Positions 1 through 8,933 of a DNA stretch of 64,000 nt are shown piece after piece; positions within the stretch are counted from its first letter, which is position 1, and every line of letters starts with the position of its first letter. The position numbers and the translations under genes were made by a program. The DNA is from Mycolicibacter sp. MU0083 (GTDB lineage: Bacteria > Actinomycetota > Actinomycetes > Mycobacteriales > Mycobacteriaceae): contig NZ_OY726394.1 of assembly GCF_963378075.1 (NCBI RefSeq), forward strand, positions 2,170,001-2,234,000, given 5' to 3'. The notes beneath the pieces were generated by a model that did not search any database, was not told the origin of the DNA, and saw only the letters and a list, made by a program, of their open reading frames with translations.

Positions 1-1796
1 TGGCCAGCCTGGGCTACTACCAGAACTGGGAGCTGGCCCGCAGCGCTGCCGACTATCTCCAGGCCGGTGAGGCGGTCAGTCCGCTCCAGCACATCTGGTC
101 GATGTCGGTGCAGGGCCAGTTCTACCTCAGCTTCCTGCTGCTGATCTTCGGCTTCGCGTACTTGTTCCGGCGGGCCCTGCGCAGTCACCTGCGGACCGCC
201 TTCGTGGTGCTGCTGGTGGCGCTGACGGCCGCCTCCTTCTGGTATGCGATCGTCGCGCACCAGGAGAACCAATCCCTGGCCTACTACAACAGTTTCGCCC
301 GGGCGTGGGAGCTGCTGCTCGGTGCGCTGGCCGGCGCATTGATCCCCTATATCCGCTGGCCGATGTGGCTGCGCAACACCGTCGCCACGCTGGCGCTGGC
401 GGCGATCCTGAGTTGTGGCGCGCTGATCGAGGGCGTGCGGGAGTTCCCGGGCCCGTGGGCGCTGGTGCCGGTCGGCGCCACCGTGGCGTTCATCCTCGCC
501 GGGGCCAACCGCCAGGCGCGCCCGAGCACCAGCGGCCGGTTGCCGTGGCCCAATCGTTGGCTCGCGGCGCGCCCACTGGTGACGCTGGGCTCGATGGCCT
601 ACTCGCTGTACCTGTGGCACTGGCCGTTGCTGATCTTCTGGCTGTCGCACACCGGCCACCGTGACGCCGGGGTGCTCGCCGGCGCGGTGATCCTGCTGCT
701 CTCCGGTGTCCTGGCCTACCTGACCCTGCGGTTCGTCGAGGATCCGCTGCGCTACCGCGCGCCGGCGGCAACCGCGGCGACGGCGGTTCGGCCGCGCTGG
801 CGCCGGCCCGCGCCCGGCTGGTGGCGACGGCCGACCATGGTGGCGGGCTCGACGGTGGTGCTGCTGGGAGTGGCGCTGACCGCGACTTCGTTCTCCTGGC
901 GCGAGCACGTCACCGTCCAGCGCGCCAGCGGCACCGAACTGGTCAAGCTGAGCAAGGACGACTATCCGGGCGCCCGCGCGCTGCTCAAGCACAAGCGGGT
1001 GCCCAAGCTCCGGATGCGGCCCACCATCTTGGAGGCCAAGAAGGACCTGCCGCGCTCCACCCGGGACGGCTGCATCTCCAATTTCACCAACCCGGATCTG
1101 GTCAACTGCGAATACGGCGACAAAGAGGCGACCCGGACCGTCGCGCTGGCCGGCGGCTCGCATGCCGAGCACTGGCTGCCCGCCCTGGACATCCTCGGTC
1201 AACGCCACCACTTCAAGGTGGTGACCTACCTCAAGATGGGCTGCCCGCTGTCGACCGAAGAGGCCCCGATCGTCATGGGCAGCAACGCCCCCTACCCGCA
1301 ATGCCGCACCTGGGTAGAGAACACCATGAAGACCCTGATCGCCGATCACCCCGACTATGTCTTCACCACCGCCACCCGGCCCTGGAACATCAAACCCGGC
1401 GACGTCATGCCGGGAACCTACATCGGGATCTGGAAGCAACTGTCGGACAACAACATCCCGATCCTCGGAGTGCGTGACACCCCGTGGTTGCTCCGTGAGG
1501 ACGGCACCCCGTTCAAGCCGGCCGACTGTCTGGCCTCGGGCGGCGACGCCGACTCGTGCGGAATGAAGCGGTCGCAGGCGCTGGTCGAGCGCAACCCCAC
1601 CCTGGACTTCACCGAGCGGTTCCCGCTGCTCAAGCCGCTGGATCTCTCCGATGCCGTCTGCGACAAGGAGATCTGCCGGGCCGTGGAGGGCAACGTGCTG
1701 GTCTATCACGATTCCCACCACCTGTCGGCCACCTACATGCGCACCATGACCGGGGAGCTGGGCCGGCAGATGGGGCAGGCCACCGGCTGGTGGTGA
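1..1796 (+). CDS. OafA-type acyltransferase-3 with C-terminal SGNH domain (5' truncated)
   Basis: The reading frame is open from base 3, so the true start lies upstream of the window; about 598 residues are visible. The N-terminal part is a multi-pass acyltransferase-3 membrane domain, with HIWSMSVQGQFY near the left edge and SLYLWHWPLLIFW further on, both typical of OafA-like O-acyltransferases. After a final membrane segment (about residues 278-296 of the visible part) comes an extracytoplasmic SGNH-like domain, with GGSHAEHW as a block I variant and DSHHLS as the Asp/His block. Such proteins move acyl groups onto sugars or envelope glycolipids. It matches Rv1565c in family and in position beside treX. 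The substrate cannot be read from sequence. The stop is 50 bp before treX, in the same direction. Confidence 0.85.
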   Translation, partial: ASLGYYQNWELARSAADYLQAGEAVSPLQHIWSMSVQGQFYLSFLLLIFGFAYLFRRALRSHLRTAFVVLLVALTAASFWYAIVAHQENQSLAYYNSFARAWELLLGALAGALIPYIRWPMWLRNTVATLALAAILSCGALIEGVREFPGPWALVPVGATVAFILAGANRQARPSTSGRLPWPNRWLAARPLVTLGSMAYSLYLWHWPLLIFWLSHTGHRDAGVLAGAVILLLSGVLAYLTLRFVEDPLRYRAPAATAATAVRPRWRRPAPGWWRRPTMVAGSTVVLLGVALTATSFSWREHVTVQRASGTELVKLSKDDYPGARALLKHKRVPKLRMRPTILEAKKDLPRSTRDGCISNFTNPDLVNCEYGDKEATRTVALAGGSHAEHWLPALDILGQRHHFKVVTYLKMGCPLSTEEAPIVMGSNAPYPQCRTWVENTMKTLIADHPDYVFTTATRPWNIKPGDVMPGTYIGIWKQLSDNNIPILGVRDTPWLLREDGTPFKPADCLASGGDADSCGMKRSQALVERNPTLDFTERFPLLKPLDLSDAVCDKEICRAVEGNVLVYHDSHHLSATYMRTMTGELGRQMGQATGWW

Positions 1797-1846
1797 GCCG
1801 CGGCGCGCACATCGGCCGAGGCTGCGGGTGCGGTTAAAGTCGAGCG

Positions 1847-3985
1847 GTGTCGCCTGCTGAGTCGCCCAGGGCCTGGCCCGGCACCCCCTACCCGCTCGGC
1901 GCGGTCTACGACGACGCCGGAACGAACTTCGCGGTCTTCTCCGAAGTCGCCGAGCACGTGGAACTCTGCCTGATCGACGACGACGGCCGAACCGAGACCC
2001 GTATCGACCTCGACGAGGTCGACGGATACGTCTGGCACGCCTATCTGCCCGGCGTCGGGCCCGGACAGCACTACGGATTCCGGGTGCACGGACCCTTCGA
2101 CCCGGCGACGGGCCGGCGCTGCGATCCCGGCAAGCTGTTGCTGGATCCCTACGGCAAGGCCTTCGACGGCGACTTCGACTTCGGGCCGGAATTGTTCTCC
2201 TTCGATCCGGCAGATCCGGATCGCGAAACCGCTCCCCCGGCGCTCGATTCGTTGGGGCACACCATGACCAGCGTGGTGATCGACCCCCGCTTCGACTGGG
2301 CCGGCGACCGGTCACCGCGGACCCCCTACCACGAGACGATCATCTACGAGGCGCACGTCAAAGGCATGACCCAGACGCATCCGGGGATCCCGGCCGACCT
2401 GCGCGGCACCTACGCCGGCTTGGCCCACCCGGCGATCATCGAACACCTGCAGTCGCTCAACGTGACCGCGATCGAGTTGATGCCGGTCCACCAGTTCCTG
2501 CACGATCAGCGCCTGCTGGAGCTGGGTTTGCGAAACTACTGGGGGTACAACACCTTCGGATTCTTCGCCCCGCACAACGAGTACGCGTCCGACCGGCGGG
2601 CCGGTGGGGCGGTCGCCGAGTTCAAGTCCATGGTGCAGGCGTTTCACCGGGCCGGTATCGAAGTGATCCTCGACGTGGTCTACAACCACACCGCCGAAGG
2701 CGACCACCTCGGTCCCACACTGAACTTCCGGGGTATCGACAACGCCGCCTACTACCGTCTCGACGAGGGCGATCGACGCCGCTATACCGACTACACCGGT
2801 ACCGGCAACAGTCTCAACGCCCGGCATCCGCACACCCTGCAGCTGATCATGGATTCGCTGCGCTACTGGGTGACCGAGATGCACGTCGACGGGTTCCGCT
2901 TCGACCTGGCCGCCACGTTGGCCCGGGAACTGCACGACGTCGACCGGTTGTCGGCGTTCTTCGACCTGGTGCAACAAGATCCGGTGGTCAGCCAGGTGAA
3001 GCTGATCGCCGAACCCTGGGACGTGGGCGAGGGCGGCTACCAGGTGGGCAACTTCCCCGGCCTGTGGACCGAATGGAACGGCAAGTACCGCGACACCGTG
3101 CGCGATTACTGGCGCGGCGAGCCGGAGACCCTCGGGGAGTTCGCCTCCCGGCTGACCGGATCCTCGGACCTGTACGAGGCGACCGGACGCCGGCCCAGTG
3201 CGAGCATCAACTTCGTGACCTGCCACGACGGGTTCACGTTGGCGGACCTGGTGTCCTACAACGAGAAACACAACGAGGCCAACGGCGAGGACAACCGCGA
3301 CGGCGAGCGGCACAACCGGTCGTGGAACTGTGGAGTCGAAGGCCCCACCGACGACCCCGCCGTACTGGCCTTGCGTGAGCACCAGATCCGCAACATCATG
3401 GCCACCCTGCTGATCAGCCAGGGCACCCCGATGATCGCCCACGGCGACGAGATGGGCCGTACCCAACACGGCAACAACAACGTCTATTGCCAGGACTCCG
3501 AGCTGTCCTGGATGGACTGGTCGCTGCTCGAGCGCAACGCCGACCGACTGGAATTCACCCGGAGGATGACCGCCCTGCGCGCCGCGCACCCGGTGTTCCG
3601 ACGGCGCCGGTTCTTCGAGGGCCGATCGATCTGCGGCGACGACGAGGTCCACGACATCGCCTGGCTCACCCCCGCCGGTCACGAGATGACCCAACAGGAC
3701 TGGGGCAGTGAGTTCGGCCGGTGCATCATGGTTTTCCTCAACGGCGACGCACTGCCGGAACCCGATGCCCGCGGTCGGCGCATCGTCGACGATTCCTTCC
3801 TGCTGTGCTTCAACGCCGGCGACACCCCGGTCGACTTCGTCACGCCCGACGGCGACCACGCGCAGGTCTGGACCGCGGTGATCGATACCGCCGACCCCAT
3901 CGGCGGCACCGATCTGGTGGTCGACGCCGGGCGGACCGTAACCGTGGCACCGCGCTCGCTGACCGTGCTGTGCAAGAGTCGGTGA
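1847..3985 (+). CDS. treX: Maltooligosaccharide/glycogen debranching enzyme TreX (GlgX family)
   Basis: 712 residues from a GTG start; M. tuberculosis TreX is about 721. It hydrolyses alpha-1,6 branches of glycogen and maltodextrin, supplying linear maltooligosaccharides to TreY. An N-terminal CBM48-like domain (about residues 10-120, TPYPLGAVYDDAGTNFAVFS) is followed by a GH13 barrel. Visible catalytic motifs are VDGFRFDLA (nucleophile Asp), LIAEPWDVG (acid/base Glu) and FVTCHDGFTLADLVSYNEKH (third acidic site and GlgX signature), plus HGDEMGRTQHGNNN. treY starts four bases after its stop, so the two are almost certainly co-transcribed and probably translationally linked. Nothing in the protein looks degraded, although the pathway's last gene, treZ, is not present downstream. 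Confidence 0.95.
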   Translation: MSPAESPRAWPGTPYPLGAVYDDAGTNFAVFSEVAEHVELCLIDDDGRTETRIDLDEVDGYVWHAYLPGVGPGQHYGFRVHGPFDPATGRRCDPGKLLLDPYGKAFDGDFDFGPELFSFDPADPDRETAPPALDSLGHTMTSVVIDPRFDWAGDRSPRTPYHETIIYEAHVKGMTQTHPGIPADLRGTYAGLAHPAIIEHLQSLNVTAIELMPVHQFLHDQRLLELGLRNYWGYNTFGFFAPHNEYASDRRAGGAVAEFKSMVQAFHRAGIEVILDVVYNHTAEGDHLGPTLNFRGIDNAAYYRLDEGDRRRYTDYTGTGNSLNARHPHTLQLIMDSLRYWVTEMHVDGFRFDLAATLARELHDVDRLSAFFDLVQQDPVVSQVKLIAEPWDVGEGGYQVGNFPGLWTEWNGKYRDTVRDYWRGEPETLGEFASRLTGSSDLYEATGRRPSASINFVTCHDGFTLADLVSYNEKHNEANGEDNRDGERHNRSWNCGVEGPTDDPAVLALREHQIRNIMATLLISQGTPMIAHGDEMGRTQHGNNNVYCQDSELSWMDWSLLERNADRLEFTRRMTALRAAHPVFRRRRFFEGRSICGDDEVHDIAWLTPAGHEMTQQDWGSEFGRCIMVFLNGDALPEPDARGRRIVDDSFLLCFNAGDTPVDFVTPDGDHAQVWTAVIDTADPIGGTDLVVDAGRTVTVAPRSLTVLCKSR

Positions 3986-3989
3986 GCTG

Positions 3990-6422
3990 ATGGCTGCGAG
4001 CGTGGCACCGGTGTTGTCGACCTATCGGCTGCAGTTGCGCGGTCCCGGCGGTGCCGTACGCACGTTCGACGACGTCGAGAGACTGCTGGGCTACTTCGAC
4101 GCACTGGGCATCTCACACCTCTACCTGTCCCCGATCCTGACCGCGGTCGCCGGATCCGGTCACGGCTACGACGTCACCGATCCGACGACGGTCGCCGACG
4201 ACCTGGGCGGGACCGAGGGGCTGGCGCGGCTGGCGGCGGCGGCACGCACGCGAGGGATGGGCCTGATCGTCGACATCGTGCCCAACCATGTCGGTGTCGA
4301 GGTTCCCGCGCAGAACCGTTGGTGGTGGGATGTGCTGCGGCACGGCGCCTCCTCGCCTTTCGCGCACTACTTCGACATCGACTGGGACTTCGATGCCGGG
4401 CGAATCGTGTTGCCGGTCCTGGATTCCGGGCAGGATCTCGCTGCGCTGGTGTGCGACGGCGACACCCTGGCACTGGGCGGGTTGGTGCTGCCGATAGCTC
4501 CGGGGACCGGGGCGGGAACGCCCACCGAGGTGCTGGCCCGCCAGCACTACCGGTTGGTGGACTGGCGCAGTGGCGCCTGCGGTTACCGTCGGTTCCTGAC
4601 GATCAACTCCCTGGCCGCGTTGCGCCAGGAGGACGCCGAGGTCTTCGCGGTGACGCACCGCGAGGTGGCCCGCTGGTGCACCGAAGGCCTGGTCGACGGG
4701 CTCCGGATCGATCACCTCGACGGCTTGGCGGACCCGGTCGGCTACCTGCGTCGGCTTCGGCGGCTGGTCGGGCCGGAGCCCTGGATCGTGGTCGAGAAGA
4801 ACCTGGCGGCCGGTGAAGCCCTGGATCCGGTGCTGCCGGTCGCCGGAACCACCGGCTACGACGCGCTGCGGTTGATCGGCGGGGTGTTCGTCGATCCCGC
4901 CGGGCAGTCGGCGCTGACCGAGTCCGCCGCCCCGGCCGCGGTGGAGCCGATCTCCGCACTGCGCAGGGCTACCGCAGCGGCACTGCACAACGACATGGAC
5001 CGCGTGCTGCGCGCCGTCACGGCGGCTACCGGGTCCGGACATGCCCGCCTCGCCGAGGCTTTGGCCGCGCTGTTGAGCCGGATCGGCGTGTACCGCTGCG
5101 ACTACACCCCGACCGAGCCGATCCTGGCGCAGGCCATCGTCGAGACCGCGGCGGCCGAACCGGAACTCGCCACCGCCCTGGACGCCATCGGGGCGGCGGT
5201 GGCCGACGGTGGCGACGCCGCAATACGGCTTCAGCAGCTGTGCGTGACGGTGGTCGCCGGGGCCGCCGAAGCCCGGCTGTTCCATCGGGACCCCCGGCTG
5301 GTGTCGTTGAACGAGTTCGGCGGTGAGCCCGGCCGCTTTGGATGCACGGTCGCGGAATTCCACGCCTGGTCCGGTACCCGGGTGCGACATCACCCGCATG
5401 CGATGACCACGCTGTCCACCCACGACACCCTGCGCGGCGAGGATGTCCGGGCCCGGATCGCAGTGCTCTCGCAGCTCGCCGATCGGTGGTCCGAGGCCAT
5501 GCGAAGCTGGCAGGAGCGGCTGCCCTGCCCCGATCCGGCTACCGGATTATTCCTGTGGCAGAACATCTTCGGGATATGGCCCGCGGACGGACCCGTCACC
5601 GCGACGCTGCGGCATCGGCTACACGCCTACACCCGCAAGGCGATCCGCGAGGCGGGCCGCCATACCTCCTGGCACGATCCCGACACGGTCTTCGAACAGG
5701 CCGTCGCCGATTGGCTCGATGCTGTGTTCGACGGCCCGATCGCCCAAGAGCTGACCGACTTGGCCGGCATCGCGGAACCGCATGCCCGCAGTGATGCGCT
5801 GGCCCAGAAGCTGCTGGCGCTGACCGTACCCGGCGTGCCCGACGTGTATCAGGGCTCCGAATTTTGGGAGGACAGCCTCACCGACCCCGACAACCGCCGA
5901 CCGGTCGACTTCGCCGCCCGCCGTGCCGCGCTGAGCGCACTGCGACACCCCAAGATGCGGATCGTGCACACCGCACTGCAACTGCGCTGGGACCGCCCAA
6001 AGACGTTCTTGCGCGGTGACTATCGGCCGGTGTGGGCGGCGGGTCCGGCGGCCGAGCACGTGGTGGCGTTCCGGCGTGGCGACGACGTCCTGGTGGCGGT
6101 GGCCCGCTGGACGGTGCGGTTGGGCCAAACCGGTTGGGGTACAACCGAACTCATCCTTCCCGAGGGGCAGTGGTCCGATCGATTGACCGGTCGGAGCTGG
6201 TCGGGGGGCACCGCTGCCGCGGAGTTGTTCGCCGAGCTGCCCGGGGTGCTGCTGGAACGTGCGGACGACATGATCGTCGGCCAGCAGGGGCATCGGCGAG
6301 CCTGTGGATGGTCGAATACGGCGACGGCACAACACCGCGATGATGCTGGACATGGACCATCGACACTGCGAGGCGATCCCGAGGATCGAAACCGCCAACG
6401 ACCCGATTCACTCGCTTTCTGA
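3990..6422 (+). CDS. treY: Maltooligosyltrehalose synthase TreY, with core-motif substitution and extended tail
   Basis: 810 residues from ATG; M. tuberculosis TreY is about 765. It isomerises the reducing-end alpha-1,4 link of maltooligosaccharides to the alpha,alpha-1,1 link of trehalose. Visible GH13 motifs: VPNHVG, DGLRIDHLDGLADP (nucleophile), WIVVEKNL (acid/base), VPGVPDVYQGSE and DNRRPVDF. Two features are odd. The usually invariant HDTKR(S/G)ED motif reads STHDTLRGEDVRAR, with Leu481 replacing Lys (codon 5430-5432). The protein also runs about 45 residues beyond the normal end (after ...LPGVLLERAD) into low-complexity, shadow-like sequence that overlaps the next gene. treZ, which normally overlaps the treY end, is missing. 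Identity is certain; activity is less so. Confidence 0.93.
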   Translation: MAASVAPVLSTYRLQLRGPGGAVRTFDDVERLLGYFDALGISHLYLSPILTAVAGSGHGYDVTDPTTVADDLGGTEGLARLAAAARTRGMGLIVDIVPNHVGVEVPAQNRWWWDVLRHGASSPFAHYFDIDWDFDAGRIVLPVLDSGQDLAALVCDGDTLALGGLVLPIAPGTGAGTPTEVLARQHYRLVDWRSGACGYRRFLTINSLAALRQEDAEVFAVTHREVARWCTEGLVDGLRIDHLDGLADPVGYLRRLRRLVGPEPWIVVEKNLAAGEALDPVLPVAGTTGYDALRLIGGVFVDPAGQSALTESAAPAAVEPISALRRATAAALHNDMDRVLRAVTAATGSGHARLAEALAALLSRIGVYRCDYTPTEPILAQAIVETAAAEPELATALDAIGAAVADGGDAAIRLQQLCVTVVAGAAEARLFHRDPRLVSLNEFGGEPGRFGCTVAEFHAWSGTRVRHHPHAMTTLSTHDTLRGEDVRARIAVLSQLADRWSEAMRSWQERLPCPDPATGLFLWQNIFGIWPADGPVTATLRHRLHAYTRKAIREAGRHTSWHDPDTVFEQAVADWLDAVFDGPIAQELTDLAGIAEPHARSDALAQKLLALTVPGVPDVYQGSEFWEDSLTDPDNRRPVDFAARRAALSALRHPKMRIVHTALQLRWDRPKTFLRGDYRPVWAAGPAAEHVVAFRRGDDVLVAVARWTVRLGQTGWGTTELILPEGQWSDRLTGRSWSGGTAAAELFAELPGVLLERADDMIVGQQGHRRACGWSNTATAQHRDDAGHGPSTLRGDPEDRNRQRPDSLAF

Positions 6423-6792
6423 TCTTCGGCAACGATGGCGGGCATTGATGGGGCCACTGGGATTCGGCGAACGAGCGCTCTGGTGCTGCTTCATCGGCCC
6501 CGAACGGTGCTTTCTCAAAATCTACGACCGCATACCGATCGGGCCTCGGCCGCAGTCTCGCCTGCTCAAAGACCTGATGTCGGGGCTGCAGACCGTGCTC
6601 GACGGCATATTGCCGGCGGGGACCACCGTGGCTCTGCTCTTAGCCGGTCCCGGCCAAGGTGGTGTCTCGGCGGCTGATCGGGTGTGGGCGAAGCAGCTGA
6701 CGGAGGTGGCGACACGCTTCGACGTTCCGCTGGAGCCGATATTCCGAGCGAACGACGAAATGCTGTGTGCCGCGTTGCCAGCAGCGAGTTGA
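6340..6792 (+). CDS. Conserved-looking hypothetical protein in the treZ position
   Basis: About 150 residues if translation starts at the paired ATGs at 6340/6343. A GTG at 6304 and an ATG at 6352 are alternatives, and all overlap the treY tail. The body looks like a real folded protein: WRALMGPLGFGERALWCCFIG, LLKDLMSGLQTVLDGILPAGTTVALLLAGPG, then WAKQLTEVATRFDVPLEPIFRANDE. It resembles small mycobacterial proteins annotated only as hypothetical; I cannot name a function. No signal peptide or membrane segment is visible. It occupies the place where treZ (about 580 codons) is expected and shows no TreZ motif. It ends 53 bp before the convergent ilvA stop; the gap holds a weak 6-bp inverted repeat (CGGGCC 6793-6798 / GGCCCG 6837-6842). 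Confidence 0.65.
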   Translation: MMLDMDHRHCEAIPRIETANDPIHSLSDLRQRWRALMGPLGFGERALWCCFIGPERCFLKIYDRIPIGPRPQSRLLKDLMSGLQTVLDGILPAGTTVALLLAGPGQGGVSAADRVWAKQLTEVATRFDVPLEPIFRANDEMLCAALPAAS

Positions 6793-6845
6793 CGGGCCTG
6801 TGCCCGGGTGCGCTGGGCAGCCGCGCAGCCGATCCCGGCCCGCGC

Positions 6846-8159
6846 TCAGAGCAGATAGCGATACGCCGCCGAACCCGGGTCGAGGGTTTCGACGTGCAGT
6901 TCCGAACTGCGCATCCGCGCCAACAGCCCGTCGAGGTCTGCCGCGGAACTCAGCTGTATACCGACCAACGCCTCCCCGGTGTCCCGGTTGTTGCGTTTGA
7001 CGTATTCGAACAGGGTGATGTCGTCGCCGGGCCCGAGCACCTCGTCGAGGAAGCGCCGTAGCGCACCGGGCTCCTGCGGGAAGTCGACCAGGAAATAGTG
7101 CTTGAGGCCCAGATGCACCAGCGAGCGCTCCAAGATCTCGCCGTACCGGGAGACGTCGTTGTTGCCACCGGAGATCAGGCACACCACCGTCGAGCCCGGG
7201 GTGATCTCCGCCTCCAGCAGTGCGGCCACCGACAGGGCGCCCGCGGGCTCGGCGATGATCCCCTCGTTCTGGTAGAGGTCCAGCATCGCGGTGCAGACCG
7301 CGCCTTCGTCGACGGTGGTCACCGAGACCATGTCGCCGGCGCCGGCCATGACCGCATAGGGCAGTGCCCCGGCCCGTTTGACCGCCGCGCCGTCGACGAA
7401 CTGGTCGACATGATCCAGGGTCACCAGCTCGCCGGCGGTCAGCGCGGCCATCATCGATGCGGCACCGGCCGGTTCGACTCCCAGTACGGCACTGCCGGTG
7501 GTCCGCTCCGCCAGGTATGTCGTGATGCCGGAGATGCAACCCCCGCCGCCGACCGGGACGATCACCAGATCCGGTTCGCTGCCGAGCTGTTCGAGGATCT
7601 CCACGGCGATGGTGCCCTGCCCGGCCATCGTCCGCAGGTCGTCGTAGGGCGGCACCAGGGTTGCACCGGTGCGCTCGACATCGGCCTGCGCGGCCTCGGC
7701 GGCCATGTCGTAGGTCGCCCCACCGACGATCAGCTCGATGAATTCCCCACCGTGATACCGGATGCGATCACGCTTCTGCTTCGGGGTCTTGGCCGGCACG
7801 TACACCCGGCCGTGGACGCCGAGCGTGCGGCAGGCGTAGGCGAAGCCCTGCGCATGGTTACCGGCCGACGAACAGACCACGCCCGCGGCCAGCTCCCGCT
7901 CGCTGAGCTGCACCAACAGGTTGTAGGCACCGCGCAGCTTGTAGGACCGCACCGACTGCAGATCCTCGCGTTTGAAGTACACCTCGGCGCCGGTCAACGC
8001 CGAAAGGCGGTCGCTGTGCTGCAGCGGGGTGCGTGCGACCACCCCGGCGATCCGCTTGGCCGACGCATCGATATCGGCCGCGGTCAAAGTCCCCGGCGGC
8101 GGGGTCTTCGACGGGCCGGCGTTGGGGCCACTCGGGTTCTGGCGCAGTTCGGCGGACAC
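6846..8159 (-). CDS. ilvA: Threonine ammonia-lyase (threonine dehydratase, biosynthetic)
   Basis: 437 residues from GTG at 8159; M. tuberculosis IlvA is 429 and begins with the same MSAEL. It deaminates threonine to 2-oxobutanoate, the first committed step of isoleucine synthesis, using PLP. The PLP lysine is K74 in VRSYKLRGAYN, the phosphate-binding loop is PVGGGGCISG, and CSSAGNHAQGFA is the substrate loop. The C-terminal 90 residues (HYFLVDFPQEPGALRRFL onward) form the single ACT-like regulatory domain of the short IlvA class. The start codon sits inside a 6-bp inverted repeat (8155-8173). The upstream same-strand gene (stop at 8188) is a Ddn homologue, the same pairing as Rv1559/Rv1558, so an operon is likely. 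Confidence 0.95.
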   Translation of the reverse strand: MSAELRQNPSGPNAGPSKTPPPGTLTAADIDASAKRIAGVVARTPLQHSDRLSALTGAEVYFKREDLQSVRSYKLRGAYNLLVQLSERELAAGVVCSSAGNHAQGFAYACRTLGVHGRVYVPAKTPKQKRDRIRYHGGEFIELIVGGATYDMAAEAAQADVERTGATLVPPYDDLRTMAGQGTIAVEILEQLGSEPDLVIVPVGGGGCISGITTYLAERTTGSAVLGVEPAGAASMMAALTAGELVTLDHVDQFVDGAAVKRAGALPYAVMAGAGDMVSVTTVDEGAVCTAMLDLYQNEGIIAEPAGALSVAALLEAEITPGSTVVCLISGGNNDVSRYGEILERSLVHLGLKHYFLVDFPQEPGALRRFLDEVLGPGDDITLFEYVKRNNRDTGEALVGIQLSSAADLDGLLARMRSSELHVETLDPGSAAYRYLL

Positions 8160-8173
8160 CGCAATATGGTGTC
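8155..8173 (-). promoter_or_regulatory. Inverted repeat overlapping the ilvA start codon
   Basis: On the minus strand GACACC (8173-8168) and GGTGTC (8160-8155) form a perfect 6-bp inverted repeat with a 7-base loop. The ilvA GTG (8159-8157) lies in the right arm. In mRNA this hairpin would pair the start codon and could lower initiation or couple it to ribosomes finishing the upstream gene 28 bases away. This is inference from base pairing only; the stem is short and may be chance. Confidence 0.3.
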
Positions 8174-8187
8174 ACCCAGCAGCGGGT

Positions 8188-8625
8188 TCAGCCCACCGGG
8201 GTCAGTACGAACAGCGGGATCGGACGATCGGTCTTGGTCTGGTAGTCGGCATAGTCCGGCCATGCGGCGACGGCCCGCTCCCACCACAGCGCCTTCTCGT
8301 CACCGAACACCTCGCGGGCGTCGTAGTCACCGACGGCGGGACCGTCCTGGAGTTCGACCCGCGGATTCGCGACGACGTTGTAGTACCAGACCGGGTTCTT
8401 CGGGGCGCCGCCGAGCGAGGCCACCACCGCGTACCGGCCGTCGTGCTCTACGCGCATCAGCGGGATCTTGCGCAGCTTGCCGGTCTTGGCGCCCACCGTG
8501 GTCAGAATGACGACCGGTTTGCCCTTCAACTCGGTGCCTTCGGTGCCGCCCGAGGAGACGATCCTCTCGACGTGCTCTCGGGGGAAGTCGATGGGGCTGG
8601 GTTCGTATTCTCCGCTCAGAGGCAT
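8188..8625 (-). CDS. Deazaflavin (F420)-dependent nitroreductase family protein, Rv1558-like
   Basis: 145 residues from the ATG at 8625; the frame extends 12 codons further but those residues are not family-like. It belongs to the Ddn/flavin-reductase-like split-barrel family that binds F420H2. Family features: [20 protein letters not shown] (phosphate-binding lead-in), [29 protein letters not shown] and [12 protein letters not shown]. Most members are quinone or small-molecule reductases of unknown physiological substrate. It sits directly upstream of ilvA as Rv1558 does beside Rv1559, with a 28-bp gap, so co-transcription is likely although no metabolic link is known. No signal peptide or membrane segment is visible. 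Confidence 0.88.
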   Translation of the reverse strand: MPLSGEYEPSPIDFPREHVERIVSSGGTEGTELKGKPVVILTTVGAKTGKLRKIPLMRVEHDGRYAVVASLGGAPKNPVWYYNVVANPRVELQDGPAVGDYDAREVFGDEKALWWERAVAAWPDYADYQTKTDRPIPLFVLTPVG

Positions 8626-8716
8626 GGCCACCAGCCTAGCCGGGCACCCGCGCCGACCCACCCGACCAGGAGATTTCGGCTAGCCCAACAATCGGTTGTC
8701 GACTACCGTTAATCCC

Positions 8717-8917
8717 ATGTCCACCGCAGAACCTCCCGGGCGATACGTCGCCATCGCAGGTGTGCCGTGGCCGGCCTACAAACTGGTGGCCCTGGCCGTC
8801 GGGCTGATCACGCTGTTGGGGGTGGGTGCCCTCACATCCAGCGCCGCGGCCGCGGTGCTGAGCGCGGCGGGCGTCTGCACCGCCACCTGGCTCACGCTGG
8901 CGGTGAGGCTCTCCTGA
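8717..8917 (+). CDS. Small two-helix membrane protein
   Basis: 66 residues from the ATG at 8717. A short polar N-terminus (MSTAEPPGRYVAIAGVPWP) precedes two hydrophobic segments, about residues 20-40 (KLVALAVGLITLLGVGAL) and 44-63 (AAAVLSAAGVCTATWLTLAV), with a tight turn between. I do not recognise a characterised family. It lies between divergent ilvA-side genes and the convergent fadD11 (16-bp gap). The upstream 91 bases to the Ddn gene start must hold promoters for both directions. A real gene is favoured by a clean start, membrane topology and lack of any overlapping alternative, but its size leaves doubt. Confidence 0.6.
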   Translation: MSTAEPPGRYVAIAGVPWPAYKLVALAVGLITLLGVGALTSSAAAAVLSAAGVCTATWLTLAVRLS

Positions 8918-8933
8918 GCCGGCCCGCGGTCGG

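Noticed and set aside
4113-5423. 436-codon minus-strand frame across treY
   Set aside because: Antisense shadow of treY with no recognisable motif or ribosome binding site.
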